Shown in pieces: positions 46,610 through 56,309 of a stretch of DNA of 64,000 nt. Position 1 is the first letter of the stretch. Every line of letters starts with the position of its first letter. Made by a program: the position numbers and the translations under genes. Below the pieces are notes generated by a model. It ran no database searches and was not told the DNA's origin. It saw nothing but the letters and a program-made list of their open reading frames with translations. Source of the DNA: Monodelphis domestica (lineage: Eukaryota > Chordata > Mammalia > Didelphimorphia > Didelphidae); NCBI RefSeq assembly GCF_027887165.1, contig NC_077232.1, forward strand, positions 85,965,881 to 86,029,880. The letters run 5' to 3'.

Positions 46610-46805
46610 ATTGCACTGTGGTATAGTTGAGAGACCATTGAGCCAAGAATCAAGGTTACTTCTAATTCTGGTCCTGCCTCTCCCTGTTGGATTGTGTCCT
46701 AGCTTGAAAAGTTTGCTAGCTTTCTTGGAGCTTCTGTTTACTCAGGTATGAAATGGATGGCTTGAACTTAGACAATCTCTCAGGGTTCCCTTCCAGCTCT
46801 AAATG
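46610..46805 (+). repeat. MIR-like SINE relic
   Basis: actgtggtatagttgagaga, gaatcaaggttacttctaat, then tctcagggttcccttccagc tctaaatgtcc. Confidence 0.6.
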
Positions 46806-47160
46806 TCCTACTATGTCTATCAGTGCATGAGTTTTTTCAAAGATAGACATTTTGTAGACAAGAAACTGAAAGAGGATTTCATGAAGGCAGAAATTCATCC
46901 TTGTTATCATTGTACTATTCAGAAGCAACTAAACGGAGTGATGCCTTGTTCCTCTACCGGCTGCATTTTTGACTTTCTCAATCTTGACCCAGAAATCTCA
47001 TCATCCTAGAACCTCTCTTGAGCCCTGAAATTCACTCTTTGGAGGTAACCTTCTACCCCCAAGGCTTTACCTTGGCCATCTGCCCTACCTACTTCCCTTA
47101 ACTGGAAAGGGTGGATCTAATGCCAGTCCTATGGGTTAATTCATCATTGTGACTCTAGAC

Positions 47161-47564
47161 CAGTGATGATGAACCTTTTAGAGATGGAGAGCCAGGCTTG
47201 CCCCTACCCTGCCCCCCTACTCTACCCCCACCACTACCTTATCCCACATAGGAGAGGGAGAAAACACTCCATTGGGCTGCTGGGTTGAGGGGCAGGTGAA
47301 GTGAGGAATGTCCTCACTATAGGTAGAGGTGGGGAGGGGAGTAACCCCAGTGCTCTGTTGCTCCCCTCCAGCTCTGCTGCCTGTGAACTGCTCACTTTAC
47401 CCCCTGTGCACTCCCATTGAAAAAATGGCAGTGGAGATGGGGAAAGAAATAACTCTGCTCAAATCTCTCTGACTTTCTAGTTATGAATTTGGGTAGGGGG
47501 GAAGGGGAAAGGTGGCTACATGCCCACAGAGAGTGCTCTATGTGCCATCAGTTCACCATTACTG
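47161..47564. mobile_element. hAT-like non-autonomous element, copy 3
   Basis: Starts cagtgatgatgaacctttta and ends agttcaccattactg, good inverted ends. Flanked by ctctagac (47153-47160) and ttctagac (47565-47572), 7 of 8 bases matching. An 8-bp duplication is the signature of hAT transposons. No transposase frame inside. Confidence 0.8.
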
Positions 47565-47629
47565 TTCTAGACTAAAAGTCTCTTCCATGGTCATTACTCT
47601 CTTATATGGGTTATCTCCACATCCATTGG

Positions 47630-47730
47630 AATATATGATCCCTGAAGGGAGGAAATGACCTACAATTATATTTCTATTCCTAACCCGGCAAATAGAAAGT
47701 GTTTAATAAATATCATTTTATTCATTTTCT
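47630..47730 (+). repeat. L2-type LINE 3' end relic
   Basis: gatccctgaagggaggaaat and aatagaaagtgtttaataaa. Confidence 0.5.
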
Positions 47731-47799
47731 AAAATCACTGAGGCATGGAGACATGGAATTCCATTCCAACTTATTTGTTGCTCTAATAGTCAAATTGAT

Positions 47800-47985
47800 A
47801 GAATTTTAGAAGTAGAAGCAGACTTAGAGATAATAGAGTATAACTTTCTTATTTTATAGGCAAAGAAAATGATGCTTAGAGATAAGATGACTTATTCAGT
47901 GTCACTCAGGGAATAAGTGACAGAGAGGATTTGAACCCAGGTCTCTGATTTCACCACTTTCCACTTCACCAAATATCATGACTCT
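47800..47985 (-). repeat. MIR-like SINE relic
   Basis: tttataggcaaagaaaatga, agtgtcactcagggaataag and ggatttgaacccaggtctct. Confidence 0.65.
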
Positions 47986-48232
47986 TTTTGTAATGAGGTG
48001 TGAATAATCAATGAATTCTTAGTTTCCTACAGTTATGTGAATTTGAGAAGGGTGTGATGCCTTTAACTAGAGGTGTTCTAATGGTGGAATGGTAGGCTAC
48101 AGTGGCAAATAAATGTGGGTGATATAAAGGAGGCAAGGAGCATTCCTTCTATCATCACATTTGTGACTTCCAACTCCACTGTATGATACATATAGCTATA
48201 CCAGTGTCTGAAAAAAATGAAAGTGGACTTGC

Positions 48233-48335
48233 CTTTTAAATTTGTAGAGGATGAAAGCTCCCACTGCAAAAAGACAGATAAGGAAAAGAACGATGAGGGC
48301 CCAATAGCCACCTCCTCCTCCAATCCTTTGAGAAT
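48233..48335 (-). CDS. SORCS2: SORCS2 exon: transmembrane helix
   Basis: This 103-nt exon is read on the minus strand from a ctgcag acceptor (48341-48336). It encodes DSQRIGGGGG, then a hydrophobic stretch YWALIVLFLICLFAVGAFIL of about 20 residues, then YKFKR. This is the single membrane-spanning helix of a type I receptor, followed by the basic stop-transfer residues K-F-K-R. Phase 1 enters and phase 2 leaves, and the final AG joins the first G of the tail exon to give Arg, producing KFKRKLPGRTVYAQ. The donor is AG followed by gcaagt (48232-48227), a GC donor with an otherwise excellent match to the consensus. About 170 nt upstream of the acceptor lies a GATA-type microsatellite of more than 500 bp. 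Confidence 0.88.
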
Positions 48336-48508
48336 CTGCAGATAAACGAGATGGTTAGTTGAACGCCTTTGTGAGCCTCACAGCTCTCCAATTTATTTTG
48401 AGGAGAGATCCATGACTTGGAATTCTAATAGTGATTCTAATACTAACGTATATCCAACACGTACACATACATATCCAAGAATATACATCCAATATATTTA
48501 ACATTCAT

Positions 48509-48584
48509 ATCTATCTATCCATTTATCTATCTATCATCTCTCTTTCTCTCTCATCTATCTATCCATCCATCTATCCATCTATCC

Positions 48585-48635
<51 letters not shown>

Positions 48636-48697
48636 ATCTCTCTTTCTCTCATCTATCTATCCATTTATCTATCTATCACCTATCTATCTATCCATCC

Positions 48698-48739
<42 letters not shown>

Positions 48740-48781
48740 GTATCTATCTATCCATCCAACCATCCATCTATCCATCCATCC

Positions 48782-48832
<51 letters not shown>

Positions 48833-48878
48833 ATCTCTCTTTCTCTCATCTATCTATCCATTTATCTATCTATCTATC

Positions 48879-48909
<31 letters not shown>

Positions 48910-48926
48910 CATCCATCCATCCATCC

Positions 48927-48973
<47 letters not shown>

Positions 48974-49038
48974 CATCCATCCATCTATCTGTCTATCCAT
49001 CTATCTGTCTATCCATCCATCCATCCATCTATCTATCT
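48509..49038 (+). repeat. ATCT/CATC (GATA-type) tetranucleotide array
   Basis: About 530 bp of tatc units with blocks of catc, and three recurring interruptions containing catctctctttctctcatct. The array gives the Ile-Tyr-Leu-Ser periodic frames. It lies in the intron just upstream of the SORCS2 transmembrane exon. Confidence 0.98.
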
Positions 49039-49139
49039 CTAAAAAAATCCAAGTAACTATATCAATATAACCAGTTTAGATCTCTCAGTTCCTTTAGGTA
49101 AGGTATAGCTTAAACTGGAAAAGCCAAGAGTAGAGGAGG

Positions 49140-49310
49140 ATTGGTAAGAAAAAGATTTCAAAGAATGTGAACTTTGGACAGTCACTTCCACTCTCTGGAA
49201 CTTTTGGGGGTACACTTTGTAAAGTGAGGCATTTGGGCTAGATCTCTAAGATCCCTTCCAACTCAAACAATCTATGTTTTAGGTACTAAGGTTCCTTCCA
49301 GCTCTGTCAT
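49140..49310 (+). repeat. MIR-like SINE relic
   Basis: ggacagtcacttccactctc and gctagatctctaagatccct tccaac. Confidence 0.55.
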
Positions 49311-50160
49311 TGAATGAGCCTATTACTTAAATGAAAGTTTCTTAATGTGAGGAGGAGGGTCAGTGAACTTGAAAAACATATTTTGATGAATTCTTCAATA
49401 TAATTGGTTTCCTTAGTAATCTTATATATGTTATTTTTATGCATTAAAAGACATTATTCTGAGAAAGGGAACCATAGGCTTCACCAGACTTTCAAAGGAG
49501 TCAGATACAAAAAAGATAAGAACTTCTGACTTAAATCGGAACTTACTAGTTGTATTTCTCTTGTATAGTAGGATTTAGGTTCCAGTGCAACCAACCAAAA
49601 AAAATATATATGTATAGCTCCTTCCCTTAGGCCATTGGCAGTTTTTTATAACAGAGGTAAGAGCACTAAAGGCACACCCTTCCCCCATCTTTACAGAAGT
49701 GGGGGGCCATAGATGTGGAATATTTCAAATCCTGTCACTTAGAATGGATATGTGGGCTGGTTCTTCTAAATGACTTTTTTTGTTTTTCTTTTAAAAAACC
49801 TTGTTACATGGCATAACTGAGAGAGGGAAGGATATACTCAGAAAATAATTTGATATAAAAATAAATGGCATCAATAAAAATCAGATTCAGAAAAAATAGG
49901 GTATTTTAAGAATAGAGAAAGCTCTTTAGTCCCTACTAAAGTTATCATTGAAAGAGGAAAGAAATAATAAAACCAAGAAGAGAGAAATTGTGGCCCTAAG
50001 GAATTAAAGGCCTGAAGAGTTTAGTTTTCTGGGTAAAATAGAATCTACAATGGTCATTAATTACAACTCTCTTGGTTTCATTTTTAATGCATGAATGTTC
50101 ACATTTTTCCATGAGAAAGAAGAGCCATTAAATATGATCCATAAAATCATAGGCTTTAGA
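49311..50160. other. Unclassified intron sequence
   Basis: A MIR-like/L2-like scrap near 49340-49540. The A-rich remainder shows no recognised feature. Confidence 0.4.
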
Positions 50161-50164
50161 ATTG

Positions 50165-50400
50165 GGTGGTTGTTCATTTTGTTCAACTCTTTGTGATACC
50201 ATTTGGGGTTTTCTTGGCAAAGATAATGGAATGGCTTTCTATTTCTTTCTCTACCTCATTTAAAAAATGATGAAACTGAGGCAAAAGAGTTACGTGACTT
50301 GCCCAGAGTCACACAGACAGTATGTGTTTGAGGCCAATTTGAACTTGGAAAGATACATTTTCCTAACTGAGGCCCCACACTCTATCCACTCTGCCTGTTA
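50165..50400 (-). mobile_element. tRNA-derived SINE with RTE-like tail
   Basis: tgtgataccatttggggttt tcttggcaaagataatggaa, gtgacttgcccagagtcaca, and cactctatccactctgcct. Confidence 0.88.
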
Positions 50401-50780
50401 GGGCTGAAAGGTATGTAAAAATATTAAATGTAAATCTGAGGAGAGACCTTCAAAAGTACAACTTGGAATGGCAGAACTGGGAAGAGAAGAAACGATTAAA
50501 TCCTTCAGCAGCATCAAGGTGGACAAGTGTTCTATTGAGAGTCAGGTTTTGTTTCCAACAAATAGCCTATCTTGAAGCTAAATTGTGAGTATAAATGGAT
50601 AGATAGGTGAAGGGCCAGTGAGGTCAGCAGACCATTGACAATGCTTCGCTGGATAAAATCTCTGGAGATCCTTAAACTATACTGATGAGGGTTATCTTCT
50701 GGCCCCACATCTAGTCAAAGAGAATAGTTCAGCCCTCTATTCCCAACGTTGGCCAAGGACCATACATATTGTGTCTTTAC

Positions 50781-50880
50781 CTGAATCTGTGTCACGTAGA
50801 GTTACAAGTACCCAGAAGCCTCCTCTTAGGAAAAAGCTGATATTGTGGGCATTCAAAGCTTGTTTGATGGCCATGATCCT
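50781..50880 (-). CDS. SORCS2: SORCS2 exon: juxtamembrane end of the lumenal region
   Basis: This 100-nt internal exon is read on the minus strand from a ttttcag acceptor (50883-50881 is cag) to a gtaaag donor (50780-50775). It starts in phase 0 and ends in phase 1. It encodes RIMAIKQALNAHNIS and continues to end in TLRDTDS, with one base left over to make the next Asp. NIS is a possible N-glycosylation sequon. The piece sits just before the transmembrane segment, so it belongs to the lumenal domain that follows the PKD module. The assignment is mostly by position and exact phase fit to the transmembrane exon 2,445 nt downstream; the sequence itself is compatible with SorCS family members, but I did not align it. 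The preceding exon was not found. A second AG two bases further in would give a slightly shorter exon but break the phase. Confidence 0.8.
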
Positions 50881-50929
50881 CTGAAAACAAGAAAAAAATA
50901 AAACAAGGAATACATATTTTAGTTTTTTA

Positions 50930-51135
50930 ATTTATTTTAAAAGCCCTTACCTTTTGTCTTAGAATCAATAGTGTGTATTGGTTCCAATGCAGAAGAGCTG
51001 TAAGGGCCAGACAATGGGGGTTAAGTGACTTGCCCAGGGTCACATAGCTGGAAACTATATGAAGTCAAATTTGAATTCAGAACTCCTATTCTCTAGTCCT
51101 GGCTCTCAAACCACTGATCCACATAGCTGCATCTA
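50930..51135 (-). mobile_element. tRNA-derived CORE-type SINE, near full length
   Basis: gcccttaccttttgtcttag aatcaatagtg, gtgacttgcccagggtcaca and the head near caaaccactgatccacatag. Lies about 50 nt upstream of the SORCS2 exon at 50880. Confidence 0.9.
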
Positions 51136-51980
51136 GAACACATATTTGCTCTGGGATATCTTGAGCCTCCAGAACTTGATAACTATTTAACAGAAAGAAG
51201 AATGCCAAGTAAGACTATTAAAAGCTCATCTTTCTCTGGTGCTAAATTATTCAAAGGAGAGGAGCACCATGCTCATTATCTGTTTGACATAAAGAAACTG
51301 AGGTTTCCAGTAGAGAGACTTGCCCATGCTTCCAATTCTTATAACTCGAATTAGCAATTAAAACTAGTTCTCATCCAAGTCAAAGGCTATTTCCCATCCC
51401 CTCAACTACTAGTTCCATGTGGGACAAGTTCTTTAACCCATCTGGAAAGAGAGGTACTCTCTTTAAATAAACAAGCTACACAGTACAGTGCAGACAGTAC
51501 TGAATTTGAAATTTGGAAAATGTGGGCTTGGATCTTGCTCTTGAAACCACTAACTTCAGAGTCCTCACTGTAAAATGAAGATGTAGAACTAAAAACCTCA
51601 GGTCTTTCCAAATGTGAATATCCCATGTTTTAATGTCTCCTTCAGCTCCAAAGTCTTGCATGCTTTGAGTTGTGAGATGAAGGGGTTAGATGAGATGACC
51701 TCTCAGGCTCTTCCAGCTCAAACCTATGAGCTTCCCTCCCAAACAATGCCTCCAAAGCTGGATAGTGACTATCAGGGATATTGTCGGGGAGTTAGGCACT
51801 GGGCAGGTGGTTGGACTAGATGACCTGCTAGGGCCCACTCTGGTTCAGAATCTTAATGAACCTATCCTTCTATGATCAGAAGAAAACCTCTTTGGTTCCA
51901 TGCCATGGGATCCAGGTGTCAGCAGATCACCTGCAATGAATGGGTTCAGATACTTTGAGCTGAAAAGCAAACTCCAATCC
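51136..51980. other. Diverged MIR-like pieces in unassigned sequence
   Basis: Reversed MIR-like gacataaagaaactgaggtt at 51285 and plus-oriented pieces at 51400-51850 (atgaaggggttagatgagat gacctctcagg). No SORCS2 exon recognised. Confidence 0.4.
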
Positions 51981-52510
51981 TCCCAACCCATCTGTGCTAC
52001 AAATGACAAATGTTTATGGTCTCATCTTTTCCCTCGCTGAATCCTTTAGAATCTTCTGCTCACTGTGTTCGGCTGCATTTCACTTACAAGCACTATTGGG
52101 CTAATGCGTACGGAATTGCAGCCTGTTTGTTGAATAGGTTCTTATTAAAGTTTCCCCAGTATACACAGGTTCCTGACCAGAGCCACAGGGCAGTCTCTCC
52201 ATCATTTCTGATCTGCCTCAGGTTGGGTACAATTGTTTGGTGACAATATGATTTCGCCAACACATCAAGCTCCCATGCTCCTGCTTTCTGAGGCATCTTA
52301 TTAAGAAAGGGCATTTGTCTCCATCCACTCACATGCAATTTTACAGCCATTTATTTACTTTTTCCTAATGCAGAGAAAATGGACTGAAATATGATTGTCT
52401 ACATTCCTACAAAATAGCATTATTATTAAAAGTGCCCACTGGCTTGGCAAGAGAAGATAAATGTCTTCGAGCCCTTTCAGGAGTGGCAATTTTCTAGGAT
52501 ATCAGACCTT
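51981..52510. other. Repeat-free block, candidate conserved non-coding element
   Basis: About 530 bp free of transposon phrases, with ggctaatgcgtacggaattg, gtacaattgtttggtgacaa and catttatttactttttccta. An 85-codon minus frame (52350-52093) has no clear splice bounds and no SorCS resemblance. Confidence 0.3.
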
Positions 52511-52564
52511 GATTTATTGGTCTCCAGTATTAATCTGGTTCCCTCCAACAAGTGAAGCTAAACA

Positions 52565-52800
52565 TCACCCCTGTAGGGTATAATGGAAAGAGTCTTGCGT
52601 TTGGAGTTAGGAAATTTGATAATATGTTGGATGACTTAGAATAAGTCACTTCTCTCTGGACCTTGATTTTTCTTACTTGTAGATGAAAAGTAGCATGGCG
52701 TAATGGTTAGAGAGTCAGCCTCTGTCAGGAAGATTTGGGTTCAGGTTATGCCTCTGATAAAATTTTGATTCTGTCAAAGACACTTAACTGCTTAGGATTC
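52565..52800 (+). repeat. MIR-like SINEs
   Basis: tataatggaaagagtcttgc then gtcacttctctctggacctt, and a second start at gtagcatggcgtaatggtta gagagtc. Confidence 0.6.
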
Positions 52801-53149
52801 CATATAACTCTGAAAATATCAGTCTGCATTGGTAGAGGGAGTTTCTTCTTTCGGAGTTATCTATATCAATGGAATCACAATTCTAGTTATTCTTCCCTTC
52901 TCCATCTGCCCAGCAAATGAAGGTAGGACAAAGGCAGGAATATGTGAATCCCAGGCAGGATTTAAAAATGGAGAATTTTCATAAGCAACCCTCCCTCCTC
53001 CCCCACGCACACACAGTGGTCACATTCATGAGTCCTTTGTTGCATGTTTCTTTGTATTGTTTTCCTTGCCTATCCAAGCACTTGGTTCTTTCTATGATGA
53101 AATTGAACCAGATGACCTCCAAGGGACTCTATGGTTCTTCTTTCTATAA

Positions 53150-53225
53150 TTTTAAAAATCTTTATCTTCCATCTTAGAATCAGTACTGTGCATTGGTTCC
53201 AAGGCAGAAGAGCAGTAAGGACGGT
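53150..53225 (-). mobile_element. CORE-type SINE 3' fragment
   Basis: tttatcttccatcttagaat cagtactg and cattggttccaaggcagaag agcagtaagg only. Confidence 0.8.
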
Positions 53226-54100
53226 GTAAATTTATTCTGCTTGGTCACATTGGGACATAGCTCAACCTGTCCTCATGCTTCTTAAAATATGGTTGCCATA
53301 ATTGACTTAAGTGTTGCAGCCTACAATTGAGTTAGCTTTGATTTTCTGTTGCTATATCACACTGCTTTCTTATATTAAAATTGTATTCTATGAATTCCGT
53401 GAAAACACCAAGATCTTTAGCTACATGAACTATTAGCAGTTTGTGAATTGCTAGACTTATATTTTATTTTTTTAAACCCTCACCTTAGGTCTTAAAATTG
53501 ATATTAAGTACTAGTTCCCAGGCAGAAGAGCTGTAAGGGCTAGACAATTGGAATTAAGTGACTGACTTAGGATCACATGGCTAGGAAGTGTCTGAGACCA
53601 GACTTGAACCTAGGACCTCCCATCTCTAGGTCTGACTCTATCCACTGGGCCATCTAACTGCCCCTCATCCTCTATTTTAGAATTTGGATTTTTGAAACAG
53701 AATGGGACTCTAATTTTAAACTTATTACATTTCATCTTTTCAGATATGTCCCCCAGTCTAATCTGTGAGGTCTTATTGATTCTGGATGCATATGTACTAG
53801 CTAAACCATCTGAAAGTGTGATAAGCATGTCTTATATGCTTTTGCGAAGACTTTGGTTAAAAATATTAAACAAAAAAAAATTAAACAGCACAGGGTCAAG
53901 GACAGGGCATTGGGACCCTCCATTGGGCCCATGCCTCCAAACTGACACCAACCCATTAATTAGGACTCCACGGGTCTGATTATTTTAAATCTACTCATTT
54001 CTCCAATGTTGACAAAGAAGTCATGAACAGATTTGCTAAATGCCTCACTGAAATCCTGGAATTCTAGGGCCATGGTCTTCCCCACTCTAATAAGGAAATG
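53226..54100. mobile_element. CR1/L3-like LINE relic, interrupted by a SINE
   Basis: Ordered ancient CR1/L3 wording: gccataattgacttaag, tatatcacactgctttctt, acattt-catcttttcag, aacagcacagggtcaaggac, cccattaattaggactccac and tgcctcactgaaatcctgga. The frame 53692-53979 runs across it and is not a gene. Element strand not decided. Confidence 0.6.
53465..53667 (-). mobile_element. tRNA-derived CORE-type SINE inside the CR1/L3 relic
   Basis: ttaaaccctcaccttaggtc ttaaaattg, agaagagctgtaagggctag, ggaagtgtctgagaccagac and catctaactgcccc. Confidence 0.88.
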
Positions 54101-54117
54101 TGATCAGAGTTCATGAC

Positions 54118-54296
54118 TTCTTTTCTTTTTAACCCTTACTAAGAAAGAAAGGCATGGACTAGGCAAACAGGATGAAGTAAAGTGACCTTCCCATGTTGCA
54201 AAGTTAGGAAGTGTCTTGAGGTCATATTTGAACCCAGATCCTCCTGACTCCAGGCCTCCTGCACTATCCATTGTGCTACCTAACTGCCCCAGCATG
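54118..54296 (-). mobile_element. tRNA-derived CORE-type SINE
   Basis: tctttttaacccttactaag, ggaagtgtcttgaggtcata, and attgtgctacctaactgccc. Confidence 0.82.
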
Positions 54297-54955
54297 ATGT
54301 GTTCTTGTAGAGATCATGCAGAATCTTAGAGATAACTGTTTAGTTTTCTAAATGCTTCCCAGCCCATCTGTACTCTGGGATTTGGACTTTAAGCTATGTC
54401 CCTTACAAACAAAGAACCTATCTTTTCTTCTATATTCTCTATCTGTGCCAAGGAGCCCCATTAACCATTTTTTCACTCATTCCTAAAACCACAGCCATCT
54501 TTCCCCCTTCTCTTTCTTCTGACTGACATTTACTCACTATGATTCTAACTATGAGCATCCCTTCCTTTCTATTCTTACTGCCAGCACCAACGAAGAGCCC
54601 TATTCACTGCGCACTTGTACTAATGAATACATTCTTAATTGACCTCACCATCTCTATTCTTTCTACTCTCCAGTGATAATGATAACTCACACTTTATAGG
54701 CCTTTAACATTCATAAAACACCTTTCTCATAAAATCCCTGTGAGGTAATAGAAGTGTCTGTGGGGTGGATTGAGGACCGGATCTGATTTCAGCTGAGTTG
54801 AATAGGGAATTTACCGTAAGGAAATGTCTTCCATGGATGCAGAAGATTATATGCTTTGAAAATCAGTCAAAGAAGTTGTTTGGGGTATTGATATTTAAGT
54901 GACTAGCTTAGGTTCTATGGTGCATGCTTATATGTCCCATAGGTCATAGATTTAT
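54297..54955. other. Unclassified sequence
   Basis: An L2-like or CR1-like scrap near 54400-54700 (gcctttaacattcataaaac); nothing firm. Confidence 0.35.
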
Positions 54956-54959
54956 AACT

Positions 54960-55120
54960 GGAAGAGACTCTGAATACTCATTTTATAGAAGAGGAAGCTA
55001 AGAGCTGGAGAGGTTAAGTGATTTAGAATCACGTATCAAATAAATATATCTGAGGCAGAAGTTGAACCCAGGCCCTTTTGACTCCAAGTTCAGCACATTA
55101 TTCACTAAACTATACTATAT
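54960..55120 (-). repeat. MIR-like SINE relic
   Basis: gaagaggaagctaagagctg and gaagttgaacccaggccctt. Confidence 0.6.
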
Positions 55121-55254
55121 AACCATTATTCCTTGGTAATAGTGAGGATACTGAGTCTGAGAAAAGCAGTGACTTGCCTATAATCCTCAACTGATCCCCA
55201 ACCAGATCTAGCTCTCAAGTCTAGATTAACTTCTTCCAAGACCAATTTTTTTTT

Positions 55255-55400
55255 CTGAGTCTGTCAAGACACCCAAAGTTATCTTAAAGCAGAATTTGGA
55301 TTATGTCACTCACCAAATCACAAATCTACAGGAGCTCCCTACCACCTAAGAAAAAATTTCTATACTCTTGGTAGGACATTCACGGGTGTATATTATCAGG
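55255..55400 (+). repeat. L2 LINE relic
   Basis: gattatgtcactcaccaaat cacaaatctacaggagctcc ctaccacc, the L2 ORF2-to-3' wording. Confidence 0.55.
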
Positions 55401-55639
55401 TTGCCATCTAAATTTTTAAGCATATCTCCCCACTGTTGTCCTTTAAATATTCTTTATTGTAGGAAAACTGGAAGACTGTATTTCCCAGGTTGGAGTCCTT
55501 GTCCACATTTTGTCTCTTTCTCTCTATATAGTATCCTTCCCTTCTTTTAAGTGCCAGGTGTAAAAATGAAATTTGGCGAGTTGTAAAAATAAAATATTTA
55601 AATGAAAAAAACTGTTCCAATATAGATTCAAAACTTTTC

Positions 55640-56300
55640 AAAACTGTTTAACTCACCAATCAGGTTCAAACTGTTCAGATACTTTTGATAGAGATAATCA
55701 AAAGTATCCTCAGTGATGAATTGAAGCTCAAATGTGAACTTCCCCTTCAGGGCCAGGTGCAAGGATGCTAAAGAGACTCTTATTATAACCATAAAATGTT
55801 TGTTGAAATAAATAAGGATAAATAAAGGATTTCTAATTCTAAGGGATTCTAAATCCACCCAAATAAACTCCTAGATTCTGCACGGAACCACTTCTCTTGT
55901 GTTTCAAAGGCTACACTACTCCTCCCTTATCTAACCCAAATTTATACTATCTAAATAAAAACTACCGCTATTATCTTAACTTCGTCTTCAAATTATAAAA
56001 TAGCAAAGGCAACCTGGTTGAGTCTCAACAAGAATCAAGTTAGGACTCTGAGTCTTAACAGACTCAGAGTTCAAACCAAAGACCAGGTTTTTCTTTGGTC
56101 TTCTCAGAGTTAAACAATCTATAAAACCACAATAGATATTCAATAGTGTTTCCCAAGCTGGGACACTGGGCTCCTTCAGATCTTTCCCTCAGACAGAGAG
56201 AGAGGCAAAGATGTTAGCTCCTCCAGCCATGAGAGAGAGTCTCTGATAGTGTGTCTGCCAACTGCCAGATAGAGTAATTGACATAGAAAAATGGTTATAA
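55640..56300 (-). mobile_element. LTR-like repeat, copy B (probable solo LTR)
   Basis: The reverse strand carries the same ordered blocks as 10458-11130: cagcttgggaaacactattg, actctgagaagaccaaagaa, gtgtagcctttgaaacacaa and gagcttcaattcatc. No internal viral genes lie beside it. Confidence 0.6.
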
Positions 56301-56309
56301 CTGTGACAT

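Larger units (their letters stand above)
14505..50880 (-). other. SORCS2: SORCS2 gene, 3' part (four coding exons, three introns, putative 3' UTR)
   Basis: This span holds the 3' end of the gene for the VPS10-domain receptor SorCS2, a single-pass type I membrane protein known from mammals as a sorting and co-receptor for neurotrophins and proneurotrophins in neurons. Four minus-strand exons were found by splice sites, phase and encoded peptide: 50880-50781, 48335-48233, 23727-23624 and 19143-19079. Phases fit at each join (phase 1, phase 2, phase 1). The gene name rests mainly on the tail peptides GRTVYAQMHNEKEQEM and NHSGVVLSINSREMHSYLVS, which I recognise as SORCS2 rather than SORCS1 or SORCS3. 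The VPS10 beta-propeller and PKD-domain exons are not in the window. The left edge is the candidate distal polyadenylation site and is less certain than the exons. Confidence 0.85.

Noticed and set aside
48431..49070. 203- and 110-codon Ile-Tyr-Leu-Ser periodic frames
   Set aside because: Translation of the ATCT/CATC array; no flanking coding sequence.
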